Source: Sabulitectum sp964386635
GTDB lineage: Bacteria; Fermentibacterota; Fermentibacteria; Fermentibacterales; JCC-6
Length of the DNA: 64,000 nt
Assembly (NCBI GenBank): GCA_964386635.1
Contig: CAYLRO010000012.1
Coordinates: 1 to 64,000 of the forward strand
Direction of reading: 5' to 3'
Made by a program: the position numbers and the translations under genes. Under the pieces are notes generated by a model that saw only the letters and a program-made list of their open reading frames with translations, made no database searches and was not told where the DNA came from. Positions 8,780 to 16,685 of this stretch are shown one piece after another; position 1 is the first letter of the stretch, and each line of letters opens with the position of its first letter.

Positions 8780-9190
8780 TTGAAAAAAGCACTTGTTCTT
8801 CTAATGGCTCTGCTGCCTGCAGCTGCATCAGCTTATCCGTTCATGGTGGGAGCCAGAATTTCCACTCCGCAGATTGCTTCCATATCACTGACCTACCGGC
8901 CCAGGAGCTTGTGGTTCATTCAGGCGGAGCCCGGAGTTGGGGGATGCAAAGCAGCCCTTGGATTAGGCGGCAGCTGGAAGTACACATTCGGGCTGGGCCT
9001 GAAAAGTTCTATCCTCTACACATGGGGAAAGACATGGGGCAATGTTGAGACCGGTCAGACATACGCTGGCGGCGAGGGAGTGCTGCTGATTTCAGGAATA
9101 AATCTTACTTTCGGTCTTTACACCCACGTTGCAGGGGATGCAGAAGACAAGGACATGCTTGTGTCAGTTGGAGCTGGAATAGGCTTCTAG
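8780..9190 (+). CDS. Small exported beta-strand-rich protein, unknown function
   Basis: This 136-aa protein starts with a clear signal peptide (MKKALVLLMALLPAAASAYP). The mature part is made of short alternating amphipathic strands rich in Gly, Tyr and Trp and ends in Phe (VSVGAGIGF), which looks like a small outer-membrane barrel or periplasmic beta protein. No family was recognised. It starts at TTG 8780 behind AAGGGAG, is transcribed alone between a terminator upstream and a convergent gene 6 nt downstream, and has no obvious terminator of its own. Confidence 0.65.
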   Translation: MKKALVLLMALLPAAASAYPFMVGARISTPQIASISLTYRPRSLWFIQAEPGVGGCKAALGLGGSWKYTFGLGLKSSILYTWGKTWGNVETGQTYAGGEGVLLISGINLTFGLYTHVAGDAEDKDMLVSVGAGIGF

Positions 9191-9196
9191 GAGACT

Positions 9197-9745
9197 TCAG
9201 ATCGGGTCGTAAATCGAGAGTTCTCTGGTGCGCCTCTCTGCATTGGAATCTGCCACGGCTTTAACTTCTTTGATGGCGTTTATATAGGCTGCAGGGAGGT
9301 TGTTCTCCATGGCGCCTTCCAGAACATGCCTTTTGTACCAGGCGAAAGGCTTCAGCAGCGGATCATGATTCAGAGCTTTGTATGTATACACCTCAAGGGG
9401 TTTTCCTCTGAACTCAATTGTTACAGTGTGGGCATCGTACCCGTAGCCAAGCCCCTCGAACTCATCAAGGGTGGGTTTGTCTTCCCGGTTGATCCTGTAT
9501 ACCACACCGTAGACAACATCATCCGGATTTGCCGTTTCCTTAATGTCGCACTTGGTACTGCCATCTGCTTCACTGGGTTTGCTGAAGCAGAGCCGGAAAC
9601 CTGACAGTGTGCCAACGCCAAGAGGCTCTGCAGGAATTCTCTGCTGCAGTCTTCTTGCAGACATGTTGGAACCGTAGGCAAAATAGTTATACAGGACAAA
9701 CTCTCCTCTTGTTCTTGGAGACGCTGATATACAACTGAAGCACAA
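9197..9745 (-). CDS. Gamma-glutamylcyclotransferase-like (GGCT/AIG2 fold) protein
   Basis: Cytoplasmic enzyme of the GGCT-like superfamily, which releases 5-oxoproline from gamma-glutamyl peptides or amines. The substrate-binding loop YFAYGSNM and the acidic catalytic residue in DEFEGLGYGYD are both present, followed by a VYTY strand. Family length is about 150-180 aa. The annotated ATG at 9745 gives an unusual cysteine-rich N-terminal extension of 17 residues with no good ribosome site. A CTG at 9692-9694 lies 8 nt after AGAGGAG and would start the protein right at LYNYFAYGSNM, so the true start may be this rare codon. Convergent with the small exported protein; divergent from rseC. Confidence 0.75.
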   Translation of the reverse strand: MCFSCISASPRTRGEFVLYNYFAYGSNMSARRLQQRIPAEPLGVGTLSGFRLCFSKPSEADGSTKCDIKETANPDDVVYGVVYRINREDKPTLDEFEGLGYGYDAHTVTIEFRGKPLEVYTYKALNHDPLLKPFAWYKRHVLEGAMENNLPAAYINAIKEVKAVADSNAERRTRELSIYDPI

Positions 9746-9811
9746 CGCTGTCTATACTCCATGTGACATGGATGTTCCCATTGGTTAAATTGACAGTTCA
9801 AGGAGGTATAC

Positions 9812-10255
9812 ATGATCCAGAGAGGAATTGTTAAAAGCGTCGCCGAAGGAATGGCAGATGTTGAGGTTGGCGGTGGAGAGGGATGCAGTGCATGTAATTC
9901 CCGGGAAAGCTGCATGACCCTGTCCGGAAAGAGACCGGATGCCAAGGTAATTACCGTTGAGAATACACTTGGAGCTTCCGAAGGAGATGCCGTTCAGCTG
10001 GAACTGCCTGTAAGTGCCACAATGAAGATCATCTCCATTACCTTTGTGGTGCCTGTGCTGCTGCTGATAGTCGGATACTGGATATTGATGCCTGCTGGAA
10101 CTACTCAGGGAGCTCTGGGGGCTGTGGGCGGTCTTTTTATCGGCATGATCATTGCCCTGTTCGTTAACCGGACGCTTGGGAAGAAAAAAGAATACAGAAT
10201 GAGAATGACCGATATAGTGGAGAAAAACTGCCAGGAAACGGAAGTGCTGAATTGA
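9812..10255 (+). CDS. rseC: RseC/MucC-family inner-membrane protein
   Basis: Membrane protein of the RseC (SoxR-reducing/sigma-E regulator) family, 147 aa. The cytoplasmic N-terminal part has a cysteine cluster (C25, C28, C34; GCSACNSRESC) that in this family may bind Fe-S or zinc. Two transmembrane helices follow (about residues 70-90 and 97-115), then a basic tail. In other bacteria RseC works with Rnf-type electron transport or with envelope-stress control; neither partner is in the window. The gene overlaps tldD by 4 nt (TTGA) and leads the rseC-tldD-tldE-membrane protein operon. Confidence 0.75.
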   Translation: MIQRGIVKSVAEGMADVEVGGGEGCSACNSRESCMTLSGKRPDAKVITVENTLGASEGDAVQLELPVSATMKIISITFVVPVLLLIVGYWILMPAGTTQGALGAVGGLFIGMIIALFVNRTLGKKKEYRMRMTDIVEKNCQETEVLN

Positions 10256-11685
10256 AAAACATTGCACAGAGAACTGTTGATAACCTGAAATCGCTAGGGG
10301 TGGATTACGGGGATGTGAGATGTGAAACTGTAAAAACCGAGAATACCGGATTCAGAAATGCAAGGCTTGAGGAATGTGATGTACGGGAAACTCAGGGTGT
10401 GGGAGTCAGGGTACTGATAAATGGAGCCTGGGGTTTTTCTGCCTGCACCGGTTTCAAACAGGAGGATATAGACACTGCAGCTGCCAGGGCAGTAGAGATC
10501 GCCAGGGCTGCCGGCGGTCGCGGGAAGGTGGAGCTTTCTGATCTTGATATACAGCAGGGTGTTTATACAGGCCCCTGTGAGAAAGATCCCCTTGAGGTGT
10601 CCAGGGAGGACAAAATATCCATCCTGCAGAAAATTTCAGATGACATGATGGCAGATGACAGAATCAAAAGCAGCTGGGCAGAGCTCTGGTTCGAGAACAG
10701 GAACAGAGTTATCGGAACAACCAGAGGAGACCTGATTGAAACAGATCTCACCTTTACTCAGCCATCACTGACTGCCACAGCTGTTTCCGGAGGTGATGCC
10801 CAGAGCCGCAGCTTCCAGGACGGGGCAAGAATAGCCGGCTGGGAGTGGGTTGAAGATTCCGGTTTTGCCCGGTGGGGAGAGAAGGCAAGAGAAGAAGCGC
10901 TTCTGAAGGTTCTTGCAGACGAGAGCCCTTCCGGCGAGATGGACCTTCTTCTGGATGGTCTCCACCTGAGTCTTACCATGCATGAATCAGTAGGGCATCC
11001 AACTGAAAGTGACAGAGCCCTTGGCTGGGAAGCCAACATGGCAGGAAGAACCTTCCTTAAACTAAACGACCAGGGTTCTCTGAAGTATGGTTCGGAAAAG
11101 GTAAATTTCATTGCCGATAACACACTTCCCTATGGCGTTGCAAGCTGGGGATGGGATGATGATCTGGTTCCCGGTCAGAAATGGTACACTGTTAAAAACG
11201 GCATCTTTCAGCAGTTCGGCTCTGTCCGGGAGACTGCTCTGCTTATAGGCAGAGATTCAAGCACCGGATGCTGCAGAGCAATGAATGCCCAGTGCTTCCC
11301 TATTAACAGGCAGCCGAACTTCTACCTGGACCCCGCTGATAATGGAGTGTCGCCTGAAGATCTGGCATCTGAGATCGATCACGGTATCTGGATAGAGGGA
11401 AGAGGATCATTCTCCATTGATCAGAGAAGGGAGAACTTCCAGTTCGGAGGAGATATTTTCTGGGAGATAAAGAACGGGAAAAAGGTACGTCCGTTGAAAA
11501 AAGTCATATACAGGAGCAAAACACCTGTTTTCTGGGGTTCGCTGGACGGGATAGCTGATAAACGATACTTCCGGACTATGGGGCTTCTCACATGTGGGAA
11601 AGGTGAGCCGATGCAGAGTGCCAGAATGACCCACGGAGCAAGCTACGGCAGGTTCAGGGGTATCGAAGTGGGAGGAGGCAGATAA
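10252..11685 (+). CDS. tldD: TldD metalloprotease subunit
   Basis: Metal-dependent protease subunit of the TldD/TldE heterodimer, which degrades unfolded peptides and matures small modified peptides such as microcin B17. The zinc site HExxxH reads HESVGH at residues 244-249, and the conserved C-terminal cysteine ligand is C448 in GLLTCGKGEP, so the enzyme should be active. At 477 aa it is full length. It starts at TTG 10252, overlapping rseC by 4 nt, and overlaps the inactive partner subunit gene by 1 nt (TAATG), as expected for an obligate complex. Confidence 0.92.
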   Translation: MKNIAQRTVDNLKSLGVDYGDVRCETVKTENTGFRNARLEECDVRETQGVGVRVLINGAWGFSACTGFKQEDIDTAAARAVEIARAAGGRGKVELSDLDIQQGVYTGPCEKDPLEVSREDKISILQKISDDMMADDRIKSSWAELWFENRNRVIGTTRGDLIETDLTFTQPSLTATAVSGGDAQSRSFQDGARIAGWEWVEDSGFARWGEKAREEALLKVLADESPSGEMDLLLDGLHLSLTMHESVGHPTESDRALGWEANMAGRTFLKLNDQGSLKYGSEKVNFIADNTLPYGVASWGWDDDLVPGQKWYTVKNGIFQQFGSVRETALLIGRDSSTGCCRAMNAQCFPINRQPNFYLDPADNGVSPEDLASEIDHGIWIEGRGSFSIDQRRENFQFGGDIFWEIKNGKKVRPLKKVIYRSKTPVFWGSLDGIADKRYFRTMGLLTCGKGEPMQSARMTHGASYGRFRGIEVGGGR

Positions 11686-12965
11686 TGAACCGGAAAGAAA
11701 TGCTTGATATTGTTCAGTCTGCCGTTAAGGAAGCTGGAACCAGGGATGCAACCGCTGAACTCACTGAGAACAGGGAGGCCAGTGTACGGTTTGGTCAGAA
11801 CAGGATCACTCAGAATCTTGACATTTTCCGTCGTGAACTGAGACTTACAGTTGGCGACGGCAGCAGAAAAGCAACAGTGAATTCTCAGAGGGTGGATCTG
11901 GATTCTCTTCCAGTTCTTGCCTCTGAGGCCAGAGCACTTCTTCAGACCTCCGCTGTTGATCCTGAGTACATGCCTCCGGTTCCTCCCGGACAGAACTATG
12001 AAAGCATCCCTGAAGCATGGGATGAGAGCACCGCATCCTGCCCTGCTGCTCCCAGGATCGAAGCGGCAGGCAGTGTTATTGATACGGCTTCAGCCCTGGG
12101 TTATGAGGCAGCAGGGTTGTGCCGCATGACTGCTGCAAAAACAGCTTTGTGTACATCTACAGGCAACTCGGTTTTCCACAGATCCACTGAGTTCGACATG
12201 TCTTTCACAATGGACAGAGGACTGGCCTCAAGTTACAGATCTCTCAGCGGAACAAGGTGGGACGATCTGGATATTCCCCAGGCGGCAGAAGAGGTGGCCT
12301 GTGAAGTATCCATGGATATGGACGCTGTGGATGTTGAGCCGGGAGAGTACAGGATAATCCTTGAACCTCAGGCAACCTGGAATCTTGTGATGTTCCTCCC
12401 CTGGCTGATGAATGCCCGGAGTGCCGATGAAGGTGTCAGCGTTTTCAGTAACATGGAGGGCAAGAGGATCACAGGAAGCGATATAACTATCTCTTCAAGC
12501 CTTCACGGTGCAAGACCAGGCCGTCCTTTTGATGAAGAAGGGCTGCCTGCTTCTGACATCACATGGATTGAACGGGGTATTGTGAAGAACCTTGCCTGCG
12601 ACAGATTTACAGCAAAAAAGACAGGCCGTCCGCCTCTTTTCTTCCCGAGCACTCTGGATATGAACGGCGGAGAGGGAACTGTTGCAGATCTTGTTAAACA
12701 GGTGGACAGAGGAATTCTCATCAGGCGGTTCTGGTACATCAGGTTTGTTGATCAGAAAACCCTGAAGCTTACAGGAATGACCAGAGACGGGGTATTTCTG
12801 GTTGAGAACGGGAAGATAGTGAAACCGCTCCGGGATTTCCGCTGGAACTGGAGACCTCTTGAACTCTTCTCATCTGTGGAGATACTGGGTAAAGCTGTCA
12901 GAATGAGCCCTGGGATGATTCCCCCTGTTGTGACAGGCCCTCAGACATATCCCTTTACTGATTAG
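11685..12965 (+). CDS. tldE: TldE/PmbA protease partner subunit
   Basis: Partner subunit of the TldD/TldE protease, 426 aa. It shares the fold but lacks an HExxxH motif, as is normal for TldE/PmbA. Family segments visible are the N-terminal ELTENREASVRFGQNRITQ strand region and the C-terminal SSVEILGKAVRMSPGMIPP segment. It lies directly downstream of tldD with a 1-nt overlap and is followed 9 nt later by a small membrane protein. With TldD it would trim peptides in the cytoplasm. No candidate modified-peptide gene adjoins it, so the substrate is open. Confidence 0.9.
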   Translation: MNRKEMLDIVQSAVKEAGTRDATAELTENREASVRFGQNRITQNLDIFRRELRLTVGDGSRKATVNSQRVDLDSLPVLASEARALLQTSAVDPEYMPPVPPGQNYESIPEAWDESTASCPAAPRIEAAGSVIDTASALGYEAAGLCRMTAAKTALCTSTGNSVFHRSTEFDMSFTMDRGLASSYRSLSGTRWDDLDIPQAAEEVACEVSMDMDAVDVEPGEYRIILEPQATWNLVMFLPWLMNARSADEGVSVFSNMEGKRITGSDITISSSLHGARPGRPFDEEGLPASDITWIERGIVKNLACDRFTAKKTGRPPLFFPSTLDMNGGEGTVADLVKQVDRGILIRRFWYIRFVDQKTLKLTGMTRDGVFLVENGKIVKPLRDFRWNWRPLELFSSVEILGKAVRMSPGMIPPVVTGPQTYPFTD

Positions 12966-12974
12966 GAGGAGCTG

Positions 12975-13352
12975 ATGGATCTGGCTATCCTGGGTCTTTT
13001 CGGTGCAGCTGTAACAGTTGTTCTTATAGTGGTGCTGGATTCATTCTTCCTCCATGTGGGAGCAAAGCTTGCCGGTGTAAGAAAAGCAACCTTCGGCAGA
13101 GCAGTGCTGGCATCAATTGCATGTGCAATGTCTACACTGCTGCTTGCGCTGCTCTTTTCATGGATCCCGGTCTCCGGTCCTGGCCTGGGGTTCCTGATAG
13201 GGCTTGTTCTAACAGTAGTGGTTCTGCAGGCTGTCTACAGCACCACTTTCGGAAAGGCATTTCTACTCTGGCTTTTCAATGTAGCGGCTCAGGCAGCTGC
13301 TGTAATTATCGGGATGTTCCTGATTCCGGCAGTTCTCACTGTTCTGGGGTGA
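12975..13352 (+). CDS. Small polytopic membrane protein, unknown function
   Basis: This 125-aa, very hydrophobic protein has about four transmembrane helices (near residues 4-25, 45-63, 68-88 and 95-122) with short basic loops (KLAGVRKATFGRA). It has a strong ribosome site (AGGAGG) just after the tldE stop and is the last gene of the rseC-tldD-tldE operon. Its TGA stop at 13350-13352 directly abuts the stop of the convergent gene, leaving no room for a terminator. No family was recognised. Confidence 0.65.
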   Translation: MDLAILGLFGAAVTVVLIVVLDSFFLHVGAKLAGVRKATFGRAVLASIACAMSTLLLALLFSWIPVSGPGLGFLIGLVLTVVVLQAVYSTTFGKAFLLWLFNVAAQAAAVIIGMFLIPAVLTVLG

Positions 13353-14120
13353 TCACCATTGAAATCGTATACCGAAACAGGTCTCTCCCTGGAGGGACCT
13401 GATCGGCTGAGTATCATGGATGTGATGTCTGAAAAAGACACCCATTTTCTCGTGGCCTGAAGGATGATCAGCGTAAATCTCAACAAAATGCCTGCTGCTT
13501 TCGCCGCCGTCTGTGTGAAAGTAGAAATCTGAGTGGAGCAGCGTTCCATAGATCATTTCACCTGAAGAGACCACAGGATAATCGATTACACTGTGCAGTG
13601 ACCAGTCGAAGATGTGCCCTTTCTGGAAAGATGCATTCTGCGGCCTGTAGATACCTGCGGACAGGTGGTATTCCGGGGTCCATCCTCCAGGCATGAACAC
13701 TGCATGATCTTCCATTGCCGGTTCTATACTGTTGCTTACACCAAGCTTCAGGTTGTTCATGTACTGACCGCAGGTATCCGCCATGTCAATGTTATGGAAA
13801 CACTCATGGTCAGTGAAAAGTGAGAAGAGAAGGTCTCCGTAGTCCACATCAAGTTTACCCCGGATGTTCCAGTGAGCGCCGTAGACATTGAAGGCGGTGT
13901 CACCATCCTTGTCGCTCTGACCCATGAAAGTTTCCACACCAAGGCCGATACCGAAACTGACGGGGCCGAACTTTACAATGCCTGCATCATCCTGGATCAG
14001 TGCATAGATCAGCTGGTCTGCGTCTGGATTGAAGAAATATCTGGCATCAAAGAATCCGTCATTGCTTCCTGGAAAAGAAAGATCCCAGGCAGAGGTCAGC
14101 GCTAGAATAAGAAGGAGCAT
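13353..14120 (-). CDS. Exported outer-membrane-type protein, unknown function
   Basis: This 255-aa protein has a short signal-like N-terminus (MLLLILALTSA) followed by repeated amphipathic strands, many aromatic residues and a terminal FQW. These features suggest an outer-membrane beta-barrel. Several short His-rich segments (FFRHHIHD, YADHPSGHEK) may be loops. It is the last gene of the trxA-trxB-disulfide-oxidoreductase operon, starting 3 nt after the oxidoreductase stop, and it meets the convergent membrane-protein gene stop to stop. No family was recognised; the beta-barrel idea rests on pattern only. Confidence 0.6.
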   Translation of the reverse strand: MLLLILALTSAWDLSFPGSNDGFFDARYFFNPDADQLIYALIQDDAGIVKFGPVSFGIGLGVETFMGQSDKDGDTAFNVYGAHWNIRGKLDVDYGDLLFSLFTDHECFHNIDMADTCGQYMNNLKLGVSNSIEPAMEDHAVFMPGGWTPEYHLSAGIYRPQNASFQKGHIFDWSLHSVIDYPVVSSGEMIYGTLLHSDFYFHTDGGESSRHFVEIYADHPSGHEKMGVFFRHHIHDTQPIRSLQGETCFGIRFQW

Positions 14121-14123
14121 CTG

Positions 14124-14729
14124 TCAGCTCTCTTTTTCCATGTGTCTTTTCAGGGCTTCAATAAGATAAGACTCCGGCTGTGCACCCTCAGTGGCGAAAG
14201 TTTCATTAATTACTGTTCTGGGAACACCCTGAACCTGATACTTCATGGCTTCATCCTGAAACTCGTTAGCCTCGATTGCCTCTGCGGTGACCCTGTCGGA
14301 GTAGGCTGCCATACGGTGAGCAAGCACAACTGCTGCGGGGCAGTGTGGGCAGGTGGGAGTTACAAATACCTTCATGTGCAGATCTGTTGTTAATCCGTCC
14401 AGAAACTCTCTGGTCTCCGGTGTAAGGACAACCTGGTCTCTGCCGTTGTCTATGATCGCTGTGAGAAGGCTGCTGAATTCGTACCCGGAAGGAGTTCCGC
14501 GAAACAGTACTCTTCCGGTTGTTCCTATGTCCAGAGCGGGAAGCATCTCGCCTGATTCTGACTCAACAACTTCTACGGTAAGCTTTTCAGAAAGCTCCGC
14601 CAGTTCCTTCAGTATCTCTTCTGTATCGCTTGCTCCCTGTGCTTTTCTGAGCTGAACAGGAACAGTCTTCAACAGTTTGTCAAAATGTTCTTTTACAGCT
14701 TCCCTGTCGGTCTGGGAAAGTAATGCCAT
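14124..14729 (-). CDS. Glutaredoxin-like protein disulfide oxidoreductase (PDO)
   Basis: Cytoplasmic redox protein built of two tandem thioredoxin-fold units, as in the PDO family of archaea and anaerobic bacteria, 201 aa. The second unit has the active site CPHC (C127, C130; TPTCPHCPAAV) and the cis-proline segment VQGVPRT. The first unit has no CxxC, so only one site is redox active. It lies 12 nt downstream of trxB and would be reduced by that enzyme, giving the cell a second disulfide reductant beside TrxA. It starts at ATG behind AGAGGAGAG. Confidence 0.85.
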   Translation of the reverse strand: MALLSQTDREAVKEHFDKLLKTVPVQLRKAQGASDTEEILKELAELSEKLTVEVVESESGEMLPALDIGTTGRVLFRGTPSGYEFSSLLTAIIDNGRDQVVLTPETREFLDGLTTDLHMKVFVTPTCPHCPAAVVLAHRMAAYSDRVTAEAIEANEFQDEAMKYQVQGVPRTVINETFATEGAQPESYLIEALKRHMEKES

Positions 14730-14741
14730 TTGTTCTCTCCT

Positions 14742-15701
14742 CTAATCTGTCTGCTGCAGCAGCTCGAATATTGCCGCGGCGGCCCTTGCACCGTCTGATA
14801 CGGCGGTTACCACCTGTCTGAAACCGTTGTTTGTTACATCACCGGCGGCGAATACACTTGGGTTCGATGTACCAACTATATTTTTAGTGACAACCGCGCC
14901 CCTCTTATCAAGTTCCACCAGGGTGCTGAAGGGTTCTGTTGCTGGCTTTGTCCCCACATACAGGAACACACCGTCTGTGGCAACCTCAATTTCACCATCC
15001 GGTGTTTCAAGTACTGCACCGGTTACTCCCTGTGCATCTCCCGTTATCCTTTTAAGGTGAGAGTTCCAGTATGGAGTTACCTTACTGTTCTCCAGAAGTT
15101 TTCTGGCCAGATAAGGTTCCGCCCGGAGTTTGTCTCTTCTGTGAACAAGAGCAAGTTCCGATACAACATCGGCAAGATGAAGAGCTTCCTTCACAGCACT
15201 GTCGCCTCCACCTACCACTATTGCCTTCCTGTCTCTGAAGAAGGGAGCGTCACATGTGGCACAGAAGCTTACACCTCTGCCGTAGTATTCATCCTCACCA
15301 GGGACCCCCAGTGTAGCTGGAGCTGCACCAGTTGCTATGATCAGGTAGTCAGTTGTGTAAATTCCGCCGTCAGTAGTTACTTTGATTCTGTCACCTTCAG
15401 CTTCAGCGCTTTCAACTGATTCCATACGGAAAACACCGCCGGCCTTCACAGCCTGTTCCTTCATGGCTGCAGCCAGGTCCGATCCGGCAATTGATACAAA
15501 GCCCGGATAGTTCTCTATCTCAGCAGTAAGAGCTGCCTGTCCTCCCGGTTTCCAGCTTTCAATAACCACATGGTCAATTCCATACCTTGCTGCATAAATA
15601 GCTGCAGAAAGGGCGGCAGGGCCGCCCCCGGCGATAATCAGCCTGTGGCTGTTAACACCGGGAGTGGAACCGCCGTCAATGATGCCAACCTTGAAATCCA
15701 T
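14742..15701 (-). CDS. trxB: Thioredoxin-disulfide reductase
   Basis: NADPH- or ferredoxin-linked flavoenzyme that reduces thioredoxin, 319 aa. FAD motif GGGPAA is at 25-30, the redox-active pair is CATC (C147, C150), the nucleotide motif GGGDSA follows the CATC by about 20 residues, and the C-terminal GDVTNNGFRQVVTAVSDGARAA-type segment is complete. The N-terminus has about 18 extra residues before the FAD strand. It overlaps trxA by 1 nt (TAATG) and is followed by the PDO gene, forming a dedicated disulfide-reduction operon. Confidence 0.95.
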   Translation of the reverse strand: MDFKVGIIDGGSTPGVNSHRLIIAGGGPAALSAAIYAARYGIDHVVIESWKPGGQAALTAEIENYPGFVSIAGSDLAAAMKEQAVKAGGVFRMESVESAEAEGDRIKVTTDGGIYTTDYLIIATGAAPATLGVPGEDEYYGRGVSFCATCDAPFFRDRKAIVVGGGDSAVKEALHLADVVSELALVHRRDKLRAEPYLARKLLENSKVTPYWNSHLKRITGDAQGVTGAVLETPDGEIEVATDGVFLYVGTKPATEPFSTLVELDKRGAVVTKNIVGTSNPSVFAAGDVTNNGFRQVVTAVSDGARAAAAIFELLQQTD

Positions 15702-16030
15702 TAACCAAGCTGACCTTTGGCAAGAGCATCAAGTTCACGCTTGAGTGATGCCTTGTCTCTGAAGCCAACCATACGGTCGATCTCTTTCCCGCCGTGGAAG
15801 ATTATCATTGTGGGAACTCCTCTAACACCGTACTGGTTTGCTTCTGCAGGACTCTGATCGATGTCAACTTTTACGAAATCTATCTTGTCGGAAAGTTCTC
15901 CGGAAAGACTTTCAAGTACAGGATGAAGCATCTTGCAGGGACCGCACCATTCAGCACTGAAGTCCACAACTGTAAGTTTATCTTTGCTTCCGGTTACTTC
16001 CGGAATCATGCTTCCTTTGATCTGTTTCAT
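15701..16030 (-). CDS. trxA: Thioredoxin
   Basis: Canonical thioredoxin, 109 aa, with the active site WCGPCK (W28-K33), the buried Asp in VVDFSAEW, and the cis-Pro segment VRGVPTMI. It acts as general cytoplasmic disulfide reductant, recycled by the TrxB encoded directly downstream with a 1-nt overlap. Start ATG at 16030 with AAAGGA six nt upstream. A TTGACA at 16146-16151 on this strand might belong to its promoter, but no good -10 box is at the right distance. Confidence 0.96.
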   Translation of the reverse strand: MKQIKGSMIPEVTGSKDKLTVVDFSAEWCGPCKMLHPVLESLSGELSDKIDFVKVDIDQSPAEANQYGVRGVPTMIIFHGGKEIDRMVGFRDKASLKRELDALAKGQLG

Positions 16031-16236
16031 TGTTTTTCCTTTCGCAAGTTGTTTGTCATTGTTACCTGCTTCTCAAAGAGCATATTGCATGCCGTTTGTA
16101 ACTCGTTGTTATTCAGGCTATTCCGAAATACAGTGTAAGACTGTGTGTCAAATGTCCAGCCCCTTTTATGCAAATCATGTTCATTGTATTATGTAATGTT
16201 AACCAGGGGAGCGAAAGACACAACAAGGGAGGGTGT

Positions 16237-16641
16237 ATGAAATCACTTCTGATCATTGGATTTGCGGTATGTACCGCACTTGCTTTTGGCGTTCCGGATG
16301 TTCCGGATGTGCCGGATGCAGACATTCCTGATATTGAGATTCCCGGTATGGAGCTTCTTGACGAAGTTCAGGTTAAACTCGACGGGCTTGTTTCCCAGAC
16401 TGATGAACTGAGAACACTGATTCCGGACCTTGCGGCACTGGATAATGTTTCAGCGAAACTTGAAGAGCTCAGGGATACCGATCCTGAAATGGCTGAACTT
16501 CAGGCTGAGATCGATGCCCTGCGCGGGGAACTTGTTTCCGCCAGAGAGCAGATCACATCAATAACCGATGAAATTGATGCTGAAGTCAGCACTATCAGAA
16601 CCACTGTGGACCAGTTCACAGAAGGTCTTCCTGTTAACTAG
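16237..16641 (+). CDS. Exported coiled-coil protein with N-terminal VPD repeats
   Basis: This 134-aa secreted or periplasmic protein has a signal peptide (MKSLLIIGFAVCTALAFG), then a short Pro/Asp repeat tract (VPDVPDVPDADIPDIEIPG), then a long Glu/Leu-rich heptad region (residues 50-130) that should form a coiled coil. The ATG at 16237 was chosen over an upstream in-frame start at 16168 because it follows AAGGGAGGG and begins the signal peptide exactly. It resembles small Lpp-like or periplasmic coiled-coil proteins only in general character. It has its own terminator. Confidence 0.7.
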   Translation: MKSLLIIGFAVCTALAFGVPDVPDVPDADIPDIEIPGMELLDEVQVKLDGLVSQTDELRTLIPDLAALDNVSAKLEELRDTDPEMAELQAEIDALRGELVSAREQITSITDEIDAEVSTIRTTVDQFTEGLPVN

Positions 16642-16656
16642 GAATTACTGATTCTG

Positions 16657-16685
16657 AAAGGCCGGGCGTTCTGCCCGGCCTTTTT
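16657..16685. terminator. Rho-independent terminator
   Basis: An 11-bp stem AAAGGCCGGGC (16657-16667) pairs with 16673-16683 across a GTTCT loop and ends in TTTTT. It serves the rightward coiled-coil gene. The A-run on the left flank lets it also act on the leftward sugar-transferase transcript, whose stop codon lies at its edge. Confidence 0.9.

Noticed and set aside
10252..12965. TldD/TldE as part of a microcin/RiPP cluster
   Set aside because: No precursor peptide, cyclodehydratase or exporter lies nearby; neighbours are rseC and a small membrane protein, so a housekeeping role is more likely.
16128..16151. TTGACA on the minus strand as trxA promoter
   Set aside because: No acceptable -10 hexamer lies 16-18 nt downstream and the implied leader is long; not listed as a promoter.
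16237..16641. Short VPD repeats as a sign of a repeat-containing antifreeze or structural array
   Set aside because: Only a few units occur, followed by an ordinary coiled coil; nothing supports a special repeat function.
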